NCBI GenBank assembly: GCA_036365145.1
Contig: JAEOAD010000029.1
Span: 18,172,001-18,236,000, forward strand
Length of the DNA: 64,000 bases
From: Orientallactaga sibirica
Taxonomy: Eukaryota; Chordata; Mammalia; Rodentia; Dipodidae
Direction: 5' to 3'
Shown: piece after piece, positions 45,360 to 56,441 of the stretch
Position numbering within the stretch: position 1 is the first letter of the stretch
How the letters are laid out: each line of letters starts with the position of its first letter
Notes under the pieces: generated by a model
The model's input: the letters and a program-made list of their open reading frames with translations, nothing else
What the model was told of the DNA's origin: nothing
Databases searched by the model: none
Made by a program: the position numbers and the translations under genes

Positions 45360-45775
45360 CTTAGGATTTTTTACATATCACTTTCCCATATATACCATAT
45401 ACAGATCTTTGTCTTGGGGAAGTTCTTCAAGATTTATTCAATCTTTTATTATTCAGTTAGGATTATTGAGTCTCGAGATGGATGGTCTGTGACCAATTAA
45501 AATCTAACATTTAATTACTCTTGGAAGAAAAGAAACAATTTGGAAACAAACTCCTTTAGTATCTGAATGATATGTTTGGAATGCCTATTACATATTTAAA
45601 AAAAATCTGCCTCAGGCTCCATTACTGAACTGAAGTCATCCAGTTACTGTTGTACACTTTAAATTTACTTAGTCCTTAGGAATAAATCTTACCACAATCC
45701 TGACCTAATGTTGAACCAGGTTCCATATTATTGAAGCCTTATAGTATAACCAATCAGTCCCTTACTCTTATATAT
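45360..45775. other. unique sequence
   Basis: No gene or repeat recognised. Confidence 0.4.
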
Positions 45776-45779
45776 TTGT

Positions 45780-46130
45780 AATGTGTGTGGGTATGTAAGG
45801 TTGTGGATGTTATCTGTGTGTATGTGTTTCCATGCATGTACCAATGTGTCATGTGACGATCTGAGGACAACTTCCAGGTGTTTGTCCTCTCTTTCCATCT
45901 TGCTTGAGGCAGAGTCTTTCTTGCTTATCCTTTGTGTGTGTGTACCTGTCTACTTTTCCTGTGTGATTACAGACTCTTCTGCCTCCATCTCCTAGTACTG
46001 TTGGTCCACTGAGATCACAGACAAATGTGCCACATTACAACCAGCTTTGACAAGGGTGCTGAGGAATTGAACTTGGGCTGGAACATTGCAAGCAAGCTCC
46101 TCAATTGCTGAACCATCTCTCCAACTTTCT
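45780..46130 (-). repeat. B4-type SINE
   Basis: Reverse complement of B4: TG-rich edge, 'gatctgaggacaacttccag', B1-like remnants ('ttgaggcagagtctttcttg'), then 'gctgaggaattgaacttggg' and 'ctgaaccatctctccaac'. Degenerate. The frame at 45783-45995 is repeat-derived. Confidence 0.65.
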
Positions 46131-46134
46131 TTTA

Positions 46135-47080
46135 TACATGTCTTCAATTTCCAATTAACAATGGAAAAATAATTGTGAACATCCTTAATTCTTTTGCTTA
46201 AGACAGATTCTGAGCATAATTTTCAAGTTAATTTTAATATGTATTGAAAAAATCCTCTTCAGAACAATATAAGTAACTCAAATGACATGAAAATGTCCAT
46301 TTCATCATAGCCTATTTTCATTTTATTTTTATTTCTTATCTCTTTGTCTAAGTCATTGACAATTCTTCCTACTTATATATCCACAAAGTAATTGTTCATA
46401 AGAATAGTAATGTTTTGAGAAGAGATTTATACACATATACAAATACACATAGGTGGTATGATATATATGAAATATGTCTCCATTATATTTTGAGTGGACT
46501 ATTTTTAATATGATACATATTTATCTTATATATAACCTTTTTATTTGGGAAAATGTCTTTATATAATTCTTTTTAATTTCCTAGCTAAAAATCCAATCAT
46601 TTAACAATAATGATTATATAATTCTATATTTAAATTTTATTTTATTATTCAGGTAAAATTTCTAAATTGGTATAAAACATGAGGTGTCATCAGTCAATAC
46701 AGTCTGATTTCTCCAATACTTAGAATGCTATATTATTTCACTACCAAAGGTAATAAAGCTATTGTCCAAAACTGTCACTGCTCATCACACTTGAGAAGCA
46801 AGTTTTCATGATCAGTATATGAAGATTGTGTTGTCCAAAGGTTTATGTAATTTCTTATGATCATAGCTATAGCATGCAGGAGTTTTGTAGCTAACTCCAA
46901 GGTGTATACCTAACAGAGTCTTGGTAATTGGCGGAGATTGAATAGATTGAGTAGAACATATTGAGGAGGTTGAGTAAATCATATTGTTCAGTGAAGAAAT
47001 TGTATGTGATTTACCTCCTTTATTGGACTATGCAATTTAGAGCTCTAATTTGATAGACACTGCTAACCAAGTAGGGACAT
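46135..47080. other. unique AT-rich sequence
   Basis: No gene or repeat recognised. Confidence 0.4.
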
Positions 47081-47087
47081 TGTCAAG

Positions 47088-47420
47088 TGTGGTGGTTTGA
47101 ATCAGATGTACCCATAAACTCTTGTTCTAAATGCTTGCTCCTCAGCTGGTAGCAATTTAGGAGGTGGAGCTCTGCTGGATAAGGTGAGTTGTTGGGGGCA
47201 GACTTAGGGATGTTATAGCCAGCTCCCCCATGTCAAGACTCAGCTCACTATTCTACTGCTGTTTTCCACCTACAGTGGCCTCTGCTCATGTCATGGTTTT
47301 CCTGCAATTATGGACCTTTCCCTAGAGACAATACGAAAAACAAACAAACACAAAACTTTCCTCCCATCATCTGCTTTTGTTTGAGTGCTTTTTCCAAGCA
47401 ATGAGAAGGTAGCTACAACA
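47088..47420 (+). repeat. solo MaLR LTR with perfect 5-bp TSD
   Basis: Starts 'tgtggtggtttgaatcagat' and ends 'gtagctacaaca'. The exact duplication tcaag lies at 47083-47087 and 47421-47425. Internally, the usual aataaac region has become 'cgaaaaacaaacaaacac', so the polyadenylation signal is lost. Confidence 0.92.
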
Positions 47421-47429
47421 TCAAGAAGG

Positions 47430-48765
47430 ATAGTATAGCTGGAATTTCAAGAAAAAGAAAGCCCTCTCACCCACATGATTAAGTCAAGTAACCTCTCCCA
47501 TTGTGTATCAACATTTTACACATCAGTTTGATCATTAATATGTGAGCATTTTGAAAACAGAAGACAATATGCAAAGCTGAATGAATGTTGAAATTGCTTA
47601 TCTAAGAGTATTCTGTAATCCACAACACAAAACTAAATTTTAGCTCTTCTAGGAAAGAGAGACAGAGTTATTCTTAAATTAGGTTGGTTATCAAAGAAAC
47701 TAGTATTTTCTATCTTCAAAATGAACAGAGAGTGGAAGACGAAATCCTTCAGTAAAACTCAAAAGTGCACTTCAAGTCTGTTTATTTTTCATACCAGAAC
47801 AGGCCAGAATTAACTATTGATTAACCAATTTTCTGTGAAGGATTTTATCTTACTGGAATCATCAGTGGGTGCATAATTTCATATTTTAATGTTTTAGAAC
47901 ATTTTATCTTCAGCAACTATGATCATAACTAGTAATAATCATCCCTGGGACTTGAATACTGCTATCTGTTTCAAAGAGCTAAGCCTTAAGTCTTCACATT
48001 TGCAAGTGAGTGACCTGTCTCACTTTGGGACTGAGGTAGAACATAAAAGGAAGACATGGCCCACTGTGCAGCTCTCAACAGTTAGCCAGCCTGTGAAAGA
48101 AAGGATCCTTCGACCGACTGACAGCCTTTTTGACTGGAGATTCAAAAAGCTCGAAACATCACAGGCATTTCTCTATGCCTCACTATCTGTGATGGGAGAA
48201 AAAGCCTCTGCCCTTGTGCACTAATGCTCTTCTAGCACTGGTGACTATGGCTAAAGAAAAACAGACTTTGTGAAATGGAGGCCACATCTTAATAGAGCTT
48301 AAATTAGCTGATCTAAGTTTAGAACACTTTAACATACAGCTGATGGGCCCAGTACAGGATAATGATGGCTTCTATAGGTCGGCTGAGTTGATAACATTTC
48401 TTGTCTGAACTGCCTGTGTAAATCCCAGACACATTAAAGGATAGATGATTTCAACTGTGAGGAGGGTCCAGACCACAGCATGGGAGCAACCCACAGAACA
48501 TTAGCCCTGATATAAATATAATATTCAGCAAGAGACCCATTTCTGGCAATTTTGTGAGCTATTTCTATTACAAAAGGGAAATAAAAATATACTGTGTGTG
48601 TGATTGTATTATTGTTTCTAAATATAAATAACTTACAATTATGTTTCATATTAATAATAGAAGGCCTCTAATAAGGTCACTAAAATGAAGAAACAGTATA
48701 ATTTCAATTTTATGGATCACAAAACTGAGTTTAAGAGGCTAAGAGGGTATTTTGTTTATTTGTTT
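47430..48765. other. unique sequence, candidate regulatory block at 47880-48430
   Basis: No repeat recognised. The middle (47880-48430) is less AT-rich than its surroundings, retains isolated CpGs ('ccttcgaccgactgacag', 'aaagctcgaaacatc', 'taggtcggctgag') and holds an open frame of 101 codons (47919-48224) that I cannot assign to any family. No splice sites or poly-A tail argue for a gene or retrocopy. A conserved noncoding element is possible, but this is inference only. Confidence 0.35.
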
Positions 48766-48769
48766 AACA

Positions 48770-48843
48770 CAGTATTAAGGTTTGAATCCAGGGTCTTGTG
48801 CATGGAAAGAAAGAATGCTACCACAGAATTGCGTCCCTAGGCC
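48770..48843 (-). repeat. ID-like SINE fragment
   Basis: Reverse complement of an ID head: 'tttgaatccagggtcttgtg', 'catggaaagaaagaatgct', 'attgcgtccctagg'. Diverged. Confidence 0.55.
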
Positions 48844-48911
48844 TGAGCTTTAAGAATTTGGACGTATTTTTATGCTAAGAAAATAGTACCATGCCAAAAG
48901 AAGTCCATTAC

Positions 48912-49407
48912 TGTTGGGCACAGGCATAGGCCCCAGGCCACTGGAGGCTAAAGTAGGCCTGAGCTATCAGGCATGGCCAAGGGCCCCAGATCAAAGGAGG
49001 TTGCAGCAGGCCTAGACCCTGATAATCTCACCTTGAGACGGGCGGGAGTGGGGCCATTTCCTCCCTTTACCTGCGGCACCTGGATGTCCTGATAAGACTT
49101 AGTTTTCTTTTTCTCTATGGCCATGTGACCTTTTACCACTTACCCAGAAGTTCCCTGCATGTCAATGAGGTATCAGCCAGCAGCCTTCACACAGCCAATC
49201 CCCCTGTGACCCGTACCCTATACATCTTTCTGCCACTACATGAACACTTACAAGCCCACTCCCCTGGCAAACAAGCTGTCCTCTGACACAGGCTCCCGGG
49301 TGTTTCTTCCAGTCGCACTCATGCCCTCTCAGGACCCTGCTCTGCAGTTGCCTGGATGTCTCTGGGGTGCCGGTGTGCAACAGCCCCCAAGCGTCCTGGG
49401 ACCCACA
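48912..49407 (+). repeat. 5' LTR of the retrovirus
   Basis: About 496 bp, starting 'tgttgggcacaggcatag' and ending 'tcctgggacccaca'. It aligns along its whole length with the LTR at 51165-51661, for example 'ataggccccaggccactgga', 'gacgggcgggagtggggc', 'cacacagccaatccccctgt' and 'gttgcctggatgtctctggg'. The TATA-like position reads 'cacttacaagcc' and is decayed here. Confidence 0.92.
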
Positions 49408-49409
49408 GC

Positions 49410-49427
49410 TGGCACCTGAACAGAGAC
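49410..49427 (+). promoter_or_regulatory. retroviral primer-binding site, tRNA-Lys3-like
   Basis: tggcacctgaacagagac, two bases after the LTR end. It differs from the complement of the tRNA-Lys(UUU) 3' end at three of 18 positions. All three are transitions, and two are CpG-decay changes (cg to ca, cg to tg). A possible splice donor, gtgagt, follows at 49450-49455. Confidence 0.8.
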
Positions 49428-49868
49428 CCTCTGAGACACACCGGGATAAGTGAGTGCTCCCCCTGAGGGACATCAGCCCCTGTGGCCTTGCCTCCATGCT
49501 TGAGGGCTGACAGGTTTCTCTTTTTCCTCCTTTACTTTTGGTTCACGCTGTCATGAGGGACTGATTAAAGTGAATTGGCAACTGATGTCTCTTGGCCAAG
49601 GCCACTCTTTGGCATTGACTGAAGGACCCTAGCCCACTGCTTAGACCCCAAAAGCCCATCCAGGCATTGGCAACAATCTCCTGTCTAGTTCTCTCCAACA
49701 CAAAGAAAAACCAATAATGCAACGGCCTCTTAAAAGCCTGTAGGGCGGTTGCCAGTCTCTTAAACTTGTGGTCAGGCTTGTGTCTGGACCTTTGGGGAAC
49801 CCCCCTGGTGTTATCCAGCACTCAGGAACCCTGCCCTCTAGTCTTGGTGTCTCTGCTCTTTTTCTCTC

Positions 49869-50045
49869 ATGGGTAACATCACTTCCCACCAAAAGGAGTC
49901 ACAAATTCAAGGTTTACTAGCACTTCTCAAGGCTGGAGGCATTAAGCTTTCCCAGAAGGAAGCCATCTCCTTTGTCTCTCATCATTTTCCCCTTCCGAAC
50001 TTCATATGTCTAGACAGCTTGTTCCTTCCCTGGCCTGGTTCTTAA
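49869..50045 (+). pseudogene. gag matrix N-terminus remnant
   Basis: A 58-codon frame starting M-G-N, with glycine at position 2 as in myristoylated retroviral matrix proteins, followed by a helix-like stretch ending in a stop. Its position between leader and env supports gag. After 50045 no further gag, protease, polymerase or integrase sequence is visible before the env-like frame. The assignment rests on position and the N-terminus and is moderate. Confidence 0.55.
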
Positions 50046-50137
50046 TTATGACCACATTCTTTCTCAGGAAAAACAAGTCATGGAAAAAATACAAACCACT
50101 ATAACCTGGACACAATACATCCAATATATGGCTGACC

Positions 50138-50725
50138 TTGTCCCTTGTCCCTAAGCACCCCGATGCTCCTAACTGCTTCTTTTGTGTGTCCATCACCTGC
50201 CCCCTGTTAACCACAGTCCCTATTAATGCCACCCTTGAATATCCCACATCTACAACTATCTATTCCCCACCCCACCTTACTGATATTTCCCTCTTTGATA
50301 CCCATCAAGGTATCCCCCTTTGCCTGTACAGCTCTAAGCTGACCAGAGTTGAATGTCTCCTCAATATTTTCATAACCAGGACCACTTGTGTCAAGACACC
50401 TGCTCTCCTATGGTGCAAAGGGCTAATCACCCCATGTATAAATGTTTCCCTTCACACTTACTGTTCCCCAGTCTTGATCGTTCCACAGGTGTATCTCTGT
50501 GAGGAAGAAGAAGGGTCCTGTAAACTCCATCTGCACCAAAGGAGTGAGATTTTCCTTCCCCTACTAGTGGGTCTCAGCATGACACTGTCCCCCGGTGCCT
50601 CCCGGTACTACAGGAACTGCTTTTGTCCAAACCAACCACCTCACAGGGGACTTTTGAGACAGACAAGCTTGAGCAGGCCATTGTATCCACCACCAACAGA
50701 CTCAAATCTCTTCAGAGACAATTAA
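50138..50725 (+). pseudogene. env surface-subunit remnant with fusion-peptide region
   Basis: A 195-codon frame. It has a C-F-F-C motif near the start, fitting the CXXC of gamma-type surface subunits, several further cysteines, and N-glycosylation sites (NAT at the start, NVS in the middle). Towards the end, a hydrophobic 'FLPLLVGLSMTL' stretch looks like the fusion peptide of the transmembrane subunit. Beyond it the reading continues out of frame: the transmembrane subunit proper lies in a different frame (50623-51105), so at least one frameshift separates them. The first part of env is missing. Not functional. Confidence 0.75.
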
Positions 50726-51105
50726 ACTCTCTCGCAGGTGTGGTACTCCAAAACCGTAGAGCCTTAGACCTCATCACTGCTGAACATGGGGGGACATATG
50801 TGGTCTTGGGACAAAAATGTTGCTTTTTGTCAATAATTCAAATGTTGTTGAAAAAAATGTTAAAACCCTCAAAGAACTCAGCAAGGAGCTACTTGACCAC
50901 TATAAATCAGACAACCCCACCACCTGGCTCTAACCCCTTAGTCACTTGGCTCCTTCCCTTCCTTGTCCCCCTCCTGGCTATAGTAACCCTGTTACTTGTG
51001 GCTCCCTTGCCTTATCAAATTCTCAAACAACAAATAACTAACATTGCTAAGGTTGCTACCAATCAGGTTCTCATGTACCACAAGCTCTGTCTGAACATGA
51101 GATAA
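50623..51105 (+). pseudogene. env transmembrane-subunit remnant (gamma type)
   Basis: A 160-codon frame. Residues 16-40 form a heptad-like coil. Residues 42-50 (LQNRRALDL) match the conserved immunosuppressive-domain position of gamma-type Env proteins. The CX6CC disulfide motif is damaged: the cysteine pair is at 66-67, but the first cysteine is replaced by tyrosine at 59. Just after the pair the expected downstream ectodomain lies in another frame, and the original frame is recovered before the membrane anchor (about 107-129). The cytoplasmic tail ends at 160. Frameshifts and the lost cysteine show decay. Confidence 0.85.
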
Positions 51106-51153
51106 ACTACAAAGACCTCACTCAATGTGATGATACTGCCCCATTACAAACAC

Positions 51154-51163
51154 AAAGGGGGAG
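51154..51163 (+). other. polypurine tract
   Basis: aaagggggag, directly upstream of the 3' LTR start at 51165. This is the plus-strand primer position in retroviruses. Confidence 0.85.
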
Positions 51164-51164
51164 C

Positions 51165-51661
51165 TGTCAGGCACAGTCATAGGCCCCAGGCCACTGGAAA
51201 CTAAAGTAGGCCTGTGCTGTCAGGCACAGCTAACCCAGGGCACAGGATGTTGCAGCAGGCCCAGACCCCATAATCTCACCTTAAGACAGGCGGGAGTGGG
51301 GCTACTCCCTCCCTTCACCTGGGACACCTGAATGTCCTGATAAGACTTAGGTTTTGATTTTCCATGACCATCTGACCTTTTACCACTCACCCAGAACGTC
51401 CCTATATGTTAATGAGGTATCAGCCAGAAGCCTTTACACAGCCAATCCCCCTGTGACCTGTACCCCGTACCTCTTCCCACCACTACATGAACATTTATAA
51501 GCCCACTCCCCTGGCAAAAAAAACAAGCTGTCTTCTAAAGTAGTCTCCCAGGTGTTTCTTCCCATCACACTCACGGCCACTGAAGACCCTACTCCACAGT
51601 TGCCTGGATGTCTCTGGGGTGCTGGTGCACAACAGCTCACGAGTGGCCAGGGACTCCCACA
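51165..51661 (+). repeat. 3' LTR of the retrovirus
   Basis: About 497 bp, starting 'tgtcaggcacagtcatagg' and ending 'cagggactcccaca'. It keeps a TATA-like element, tttataa (51494-51500), and a small A expansion at 51517-51524. Differences from the 5' LTR are frequent, so the insertion is not recent. Confidence 0.92.
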
Positions 51662-51839
51662 TTATCTTAAGTCTATGATTTTAAGCAATAAATTAAAATA
51701 ACAATAGATATATTATTTCTGTGTGTCAAAAACATGCTAGTTTTTTAGGTGATAGTCACATGACAGAGTGGTAAAAAACTCCTTCAAGTTTTTCATCTAA
51801 AATATGAAAACCATGATTAAAATCAGGCAGTCTTTTTAT

Positions 51840-52021
51840 TTTTATTTATTAATGAGAGAGAGAGAGAAAGAATAGTGCACCAGGGCCTCTAGACACTGAA
51901 GATGAACTCCAGACACATATGCTACCATATGCATCTGGCTTACATGGGAACTGAATTATTGAACCTGGGTCCTTAAGCTTTGCAGGCAAGCATCTTAACC
52001 ACTAAGCCATCTCTCCAGCCC
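51840..52021 (-). repeat. tRNA-derived SINE
   Basis: Reverse complement of the SINE: GA tract, 'gcaccagggcctctagacac', 'catatgcatctggcttacat', 'aagctttgcaggcaagcatc', 'ctaagccatctctccagccc'. Confidence 0.88.
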
Positions 52022-52104
52022 TGAAAGCAGGACATCTTATTAAAAATGAATGAAATATTAATGAATGAATTATTAACTTTTAGTTTCAAGAAAAATGCTC
52101 TTGA

Positions 52105-52798
52105 TTTGGCTAATAGATCCACTCAGTGGAATGGAACTCATTGCTGGAACTGGGAAATAAGTCAAAACCATGTACAAAAAATGAGCACAGTCTCCAATCA
52201 TGATACCATCAAATGTGGGCTAGACGAGGGCCTATGCATATAAAATTCCCTCTAAAATATCTAGTCATCCCATCTATGTAGTACTAACTTCTCTCTCCGT
52301 TGGAGAATTTGCTTATCTTTTTCAGATGGACAATGAACCTGAAGGGAGGATCAGCCAATCACACCTCACCAGGGCCCCAGCTGAAACCATAGCGTAATGC
52401 AGGGGAAGGGCAAGAGTGCAGCATTCTTGGGATCATGACACCAGAAAAAAGGCTGAAGGAGATAAACACAGAGAACATCCATCTCCTACTAAGCCAGATA
52501 TCCAGAGACACAGAGGCTCCCAAAACCTCATCACTGAAGTAGAACTAAAATGATCCCAATGTGGATCAGGGAAATTTATGGAAGAGGGGGAGGAAAAAAT
52601 GTTAGAGCCACAAGTTGGGGCATTATGTACAGAGACTTGGCCTCACCCTATAACTCTTGACTACCCCACAATGCATGACCCACATTCCCCATTGGTGAGG
52701 ATCCCTTTGGAAGAGGGAGGACAGGGAGGAGGATAATGGAGTCACCATTATGAATGTAAAATGAGAATAATATAAATAAAAAATAAATTATAAAAAAA
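52105..52798 (+). mobile_element. L1 3'UTR fragment with A-rich tail
   Basis: Shares 'aactcattgctggaactggg', 'tctttttcagatgg', 'aaaatgttagagccacaagt' and the terminal block with the other L1 3'UTRs. It ends 'aataatataaataaaaaata', an A-rich tail. Confidence 0.7.
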
Positions 52799-53220
52799 GG
52801 TTATAAAACTTTTTGTTTCTTAGTTGATGAGAGTACCTTCATCAAAATATGTAATTGATAGTATAATATAGTATATTTTAACCAAATAACAGCAACAGAT
52901 AATTATACAAAACGTTTAAAAATACAGAGATTTTCAAAAGTGGAGTCCAAATACAAGGAAGAAAGGATGAAATAACACAATAAATAATTTGGAAGAAAAA
53001 TTCTTTGGAATGATCAATGTATCAATTTTTTTTAATTTTTTTTCAATGTACCAATTTTAACAAACTACTTCAAATAACAGGAAAAAAAATAATTGAAAAG
53101 CATGTTAAACAAATTAAATATAATGTTTAAATTACTAAAAACAATTTTCCACTTATACAGATAAAATACAGATAGCATACATAATTGTAAAATAAACATT
53201 TAGAATTTCATCATTGGGAG

Positions 53221-53435
53221 TTTGAGAGGTAATCCAGTTGTTAAGACACTTACCTATAGAGCCTCAAAACCCTTGTTCAGTTCCCCAGTACCCACATACA
53301 GCCAGATGCACAACGTGACACATGCATCTGGAGTTTGTTTGCAGCTGCTAAAGTCCATGCGTGCCCATTCTCACTTGATCTCTCTTTTGCTCTCTCTCTT
53401 TTAGCATCTGTTTGCAAATAAATATTTTTTTAAAA
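53221..53435 (+). repeat. tRNA-derived SINE, diverged
   Basis: 'tttgagaggtaatccagttg', 'acttacctatagagcctcaa', 'cagttccccagtacccacat', 'catctggagtttgtttgcag', then a CT-rich stretch and an A-rich end. Confidence 0.8.
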
Positions 53436-53439
53436 TTCA

Positions 53440-55100
53440 GCATTGTGTTTTAATCTACTCACTGTTGAAAGATTTGTAATTTGTATTATGTATGGCCATA
53501 TTATAACTCATATGGCAAGCCACATTATATTGCTTTTCCTGGAAATTAATCTCATAAAGAAATATCCCATTATGAAATATTTATATTTAAAAAAAATCAA
53601 ATGCAAATAATAAAGGAATGTAATACAAAAATAAAATCTGTGATTAATGAAATTTATAAAATCAAAAATTACATCCAAAGGATTACTGATATTTTTATAC
53701 TAAAGAAGGAAATATACAGACATATTTTAAGGATAGAAATATATCATGTTGCATAAAAGAGATAGAACTGGATCTAATAGCACATATTATTTCAATAGCC
53801 TTGGAATTTTGTATTACTGATAAAAATTGAATCTTTAGTAAATTTAGTGTCTTACTTGTAAAGATCTCACAGACACTTTGTATATAAATGTAGAAACACA
53901 TCGTCTATAATTCAATAAGGAAAATATTAAAAGTGGAAATCCATACAAATATATAATGAAAAATAGTTTAAAAATACAAAAAATTTGCAACATATAAGAA
54001 GAATTAAATAAAAATAAAAGAATTAAAATGAGTATATGGATACATCATATACATAAATACATTAATAGAACATATAGAGAATAGAAAAATAACAGTAAAC
54101 AAAATGAATTTTAAGAGAAAGACTATGCATCTAAGAGTAAAAAGCTCTTTATATCAGTACATTTTGAGATAATACAATACATACTTAGTACTTGTATATA
54201 TGTTTAATTTACCTTCATTAAAATTTTAAATTCACAATAAAGTAATAAAACTTCTGAATATGAATCTTTATCCATACCATCTCAATAAAATAAAATTAAA
54301 ACTGATGCAATCTGAGAGAATATTTCATACACTATAAAATCAGTGCCAACAAAATCACATTTTAAAGTTTTGACCACACAAGTAGGTAATCATGTAAGCA
54401 CACACAGGCACACATACACATACCAGTGCATTTAAAACAGATATATGAAATAGATAAATAGATAGATTGATAGACAGATAGATGAATGAAGTTAAAAGAT
54501 TTAATGGCATTCATAGGTACCATGCATATGCCTATACAATATAGCATATGTAAATTTGTTTACATAAAATATTTTGCTAAATATAAATAAATACTTTTTC
54601 TTTACATTATGTGTAGCTGAAAATTTTACTTTGACAAATCCTTAGGTACCAAGAATATCCAGACATTCCACATTTAGAAATTATGACAACCATAATCTTC
54701 AACTAAAGGAGGACTACCTTCCCTACAATAATGATAAATTGAGCATGCATTGTCTTCCAGGCAACAGAGTCACTCAGAAATTGGCAGAAATTTTGAATAA
54801 ATAATAACTGAGTAAACAGTACACTACTTTGAATGTATAAATAATTTCATCTCCCTGGATTCAATCATTAATCAAAATGGTAGAATATAACATCAAAATA
54901 ATTACCAATAATTGAAAATAAGAACAACATTTACCAAACCACAAGATTTTGATAAAGCTTTACTTATGATTAAATGGCTTTTCCAAAGGAAAAAATGACA
55001 AAAAATAAAAGCAAACACAGTAAACTAAGTGAATTGAATGCAAGAGAAAATATTTAATAATGGTGATGAAATATAATTAACATGTCATTTATTCAATTGA
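53440..55100. other. very AT-rich sequence, no gene recognised
   Basis: No exon or named repeat. An imperfect gata-type microsatellite lies at about 54446-54483. It may include decayed L1 upstream of 55105, but I could not show it. Confidence 0.4.
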
Positions 55101-55104
55101 ATTC

Positions 55105-56441
55105 CAATATAATGCCACAGAATACACGTTCTTCTCAGTATCCCACAGAACCTTCTACAAAATAGATCATGTATTAGGGCATAAAGCATGCCTTCATAAA
55201 TTCAGGAAAATTGATATAACTTCCTGCATTATATCTCACCACAAGACATTAAAGCTATCAATTATCAAGAAAAAAAAAATTGCATCAGTTCCTAGAGATT
55301 GAACAACACTCTATCAAACAATGAATGGGTAGTAGAAGAAATCAAAAAAGAAAGCGTAAAATTTCTAGACCTGAACGATAAACTTATGGGACACAATAAA
55401 GGCCATCTTAAGGGAAAAATTTATATCACAAAATGCCTTCATAACAAAGACAAATCTCAAATTACTAACCTAACCATCCCTCTAAAGGTGTTGAAAAATG
55501 ACAATAATCCAACACTAAGAGTTCCAGATGGAAAGAAATAATTAAGATCAGAGTAGATATTAATAAACTGGCAACTAAGAAAATTCATGAAGTGAAGATT
55601 GGGTTTCAAAAAATATATATAAAGACTGACAAACTCCTGGCCATTTTTATCAAAAGGAAAAAGTGAAGTCTGAAATTAACAAAATTAAAAATGAAAAGGG
55701 AGATGTCACAATAGATATCAACAAATTGGAAGAATAACTAAGACATATTCCCAAAAGTTTTGCCCCACAAAACTTAGTAAACCTAGAAGAAACGGATGAA
55801 AATTCATAGATACACATTACCAACCAAAACTCAATTCAGATAAGAAAAACCTCCTAAACAAATGCATTAGCTCCATTAAGATTGAAAATGTAGTGGAAAA
55901 CCTCCCCAAAGAACTCCAGGTCCTGACGGTTTCTCAACTGAATTCTACCAAACCTTCATCAAAGAAATGAAATCATCTTTTCTCAAGATTTTCACATAAT
56001 TGGAGAACAGTAAAGGCTCTCCAACTCCTTAGCATCACCCTAATACCAAAACCAAATTGATACAACAAGAAAATAAAACTATAGACTTATATCCCTGATG
56101 AACTTAGACACAAAAGTCCTGAACAAAATCCTCACAAACTGAATTTGGCAACACATCAAAATCATTATCCTCCTGGATCAAGCAGGCTTCATCTTAGTGA
56201 TGCAGGAATAGTTTAACATATGGAAATCTATGAACATAATAAACCACATAAATAAACACAATTTCCACATGATCATTTCAGTAGATGCAGAGAAGATCCT
56301 TGACAAAGTACATCACTTCATGATCAAAATGCTGAATAGACTAGGCATAGATAGTTTATATCTCAACATAATAAAAGCTATATATAAAGCACCAAAAGCC
56401 CAAATCATGCTGAATGGGGAAAGACTCAAGATATTCCCATT
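55105..56441 (+). pseudogene. L1 ORF2 remnant, endonuclease end to RT palm
   Basis: Translated in shifting frames it reads as L1 ORF2: an endonuclease-end segment (about 55105-55280), the linker (frame 55299-55541, with NNEWVVEEIKKE) and reverse transcriptase. In the frame at 56230-56448, residues 13-25 contain '[14 protein letters not shown]', keeping the first catalytic-aspartate region, and it ends '[12 protein letters not shown]' at the insertion point. Stops and frameshifts are frequent. Confidence 0.85.

Larger units (their letters stand above)
48912..51661 (+). mobile_element. internally deleted endogenous retrovirus
   Basis: A 2.75-kb provirus: 5' LTR, primer-binding site, leader, a gag start, then env, polypurine tract and 3' LTR. 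The interior is only about 1.76 kb; most of gag and all of pol are absent. The flanks are ttac before and ttat after, a possible 4-bp target duplication with one mismatch. The Env transmembrane part is gamma-type, while the primer-binding site resembles the tRNA-Lys3 type more usual in beta- and lentiviruses. All reading frames are broken and the copy cannot encode a virus. It is a genomic fossil. Confidence 0.9.
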
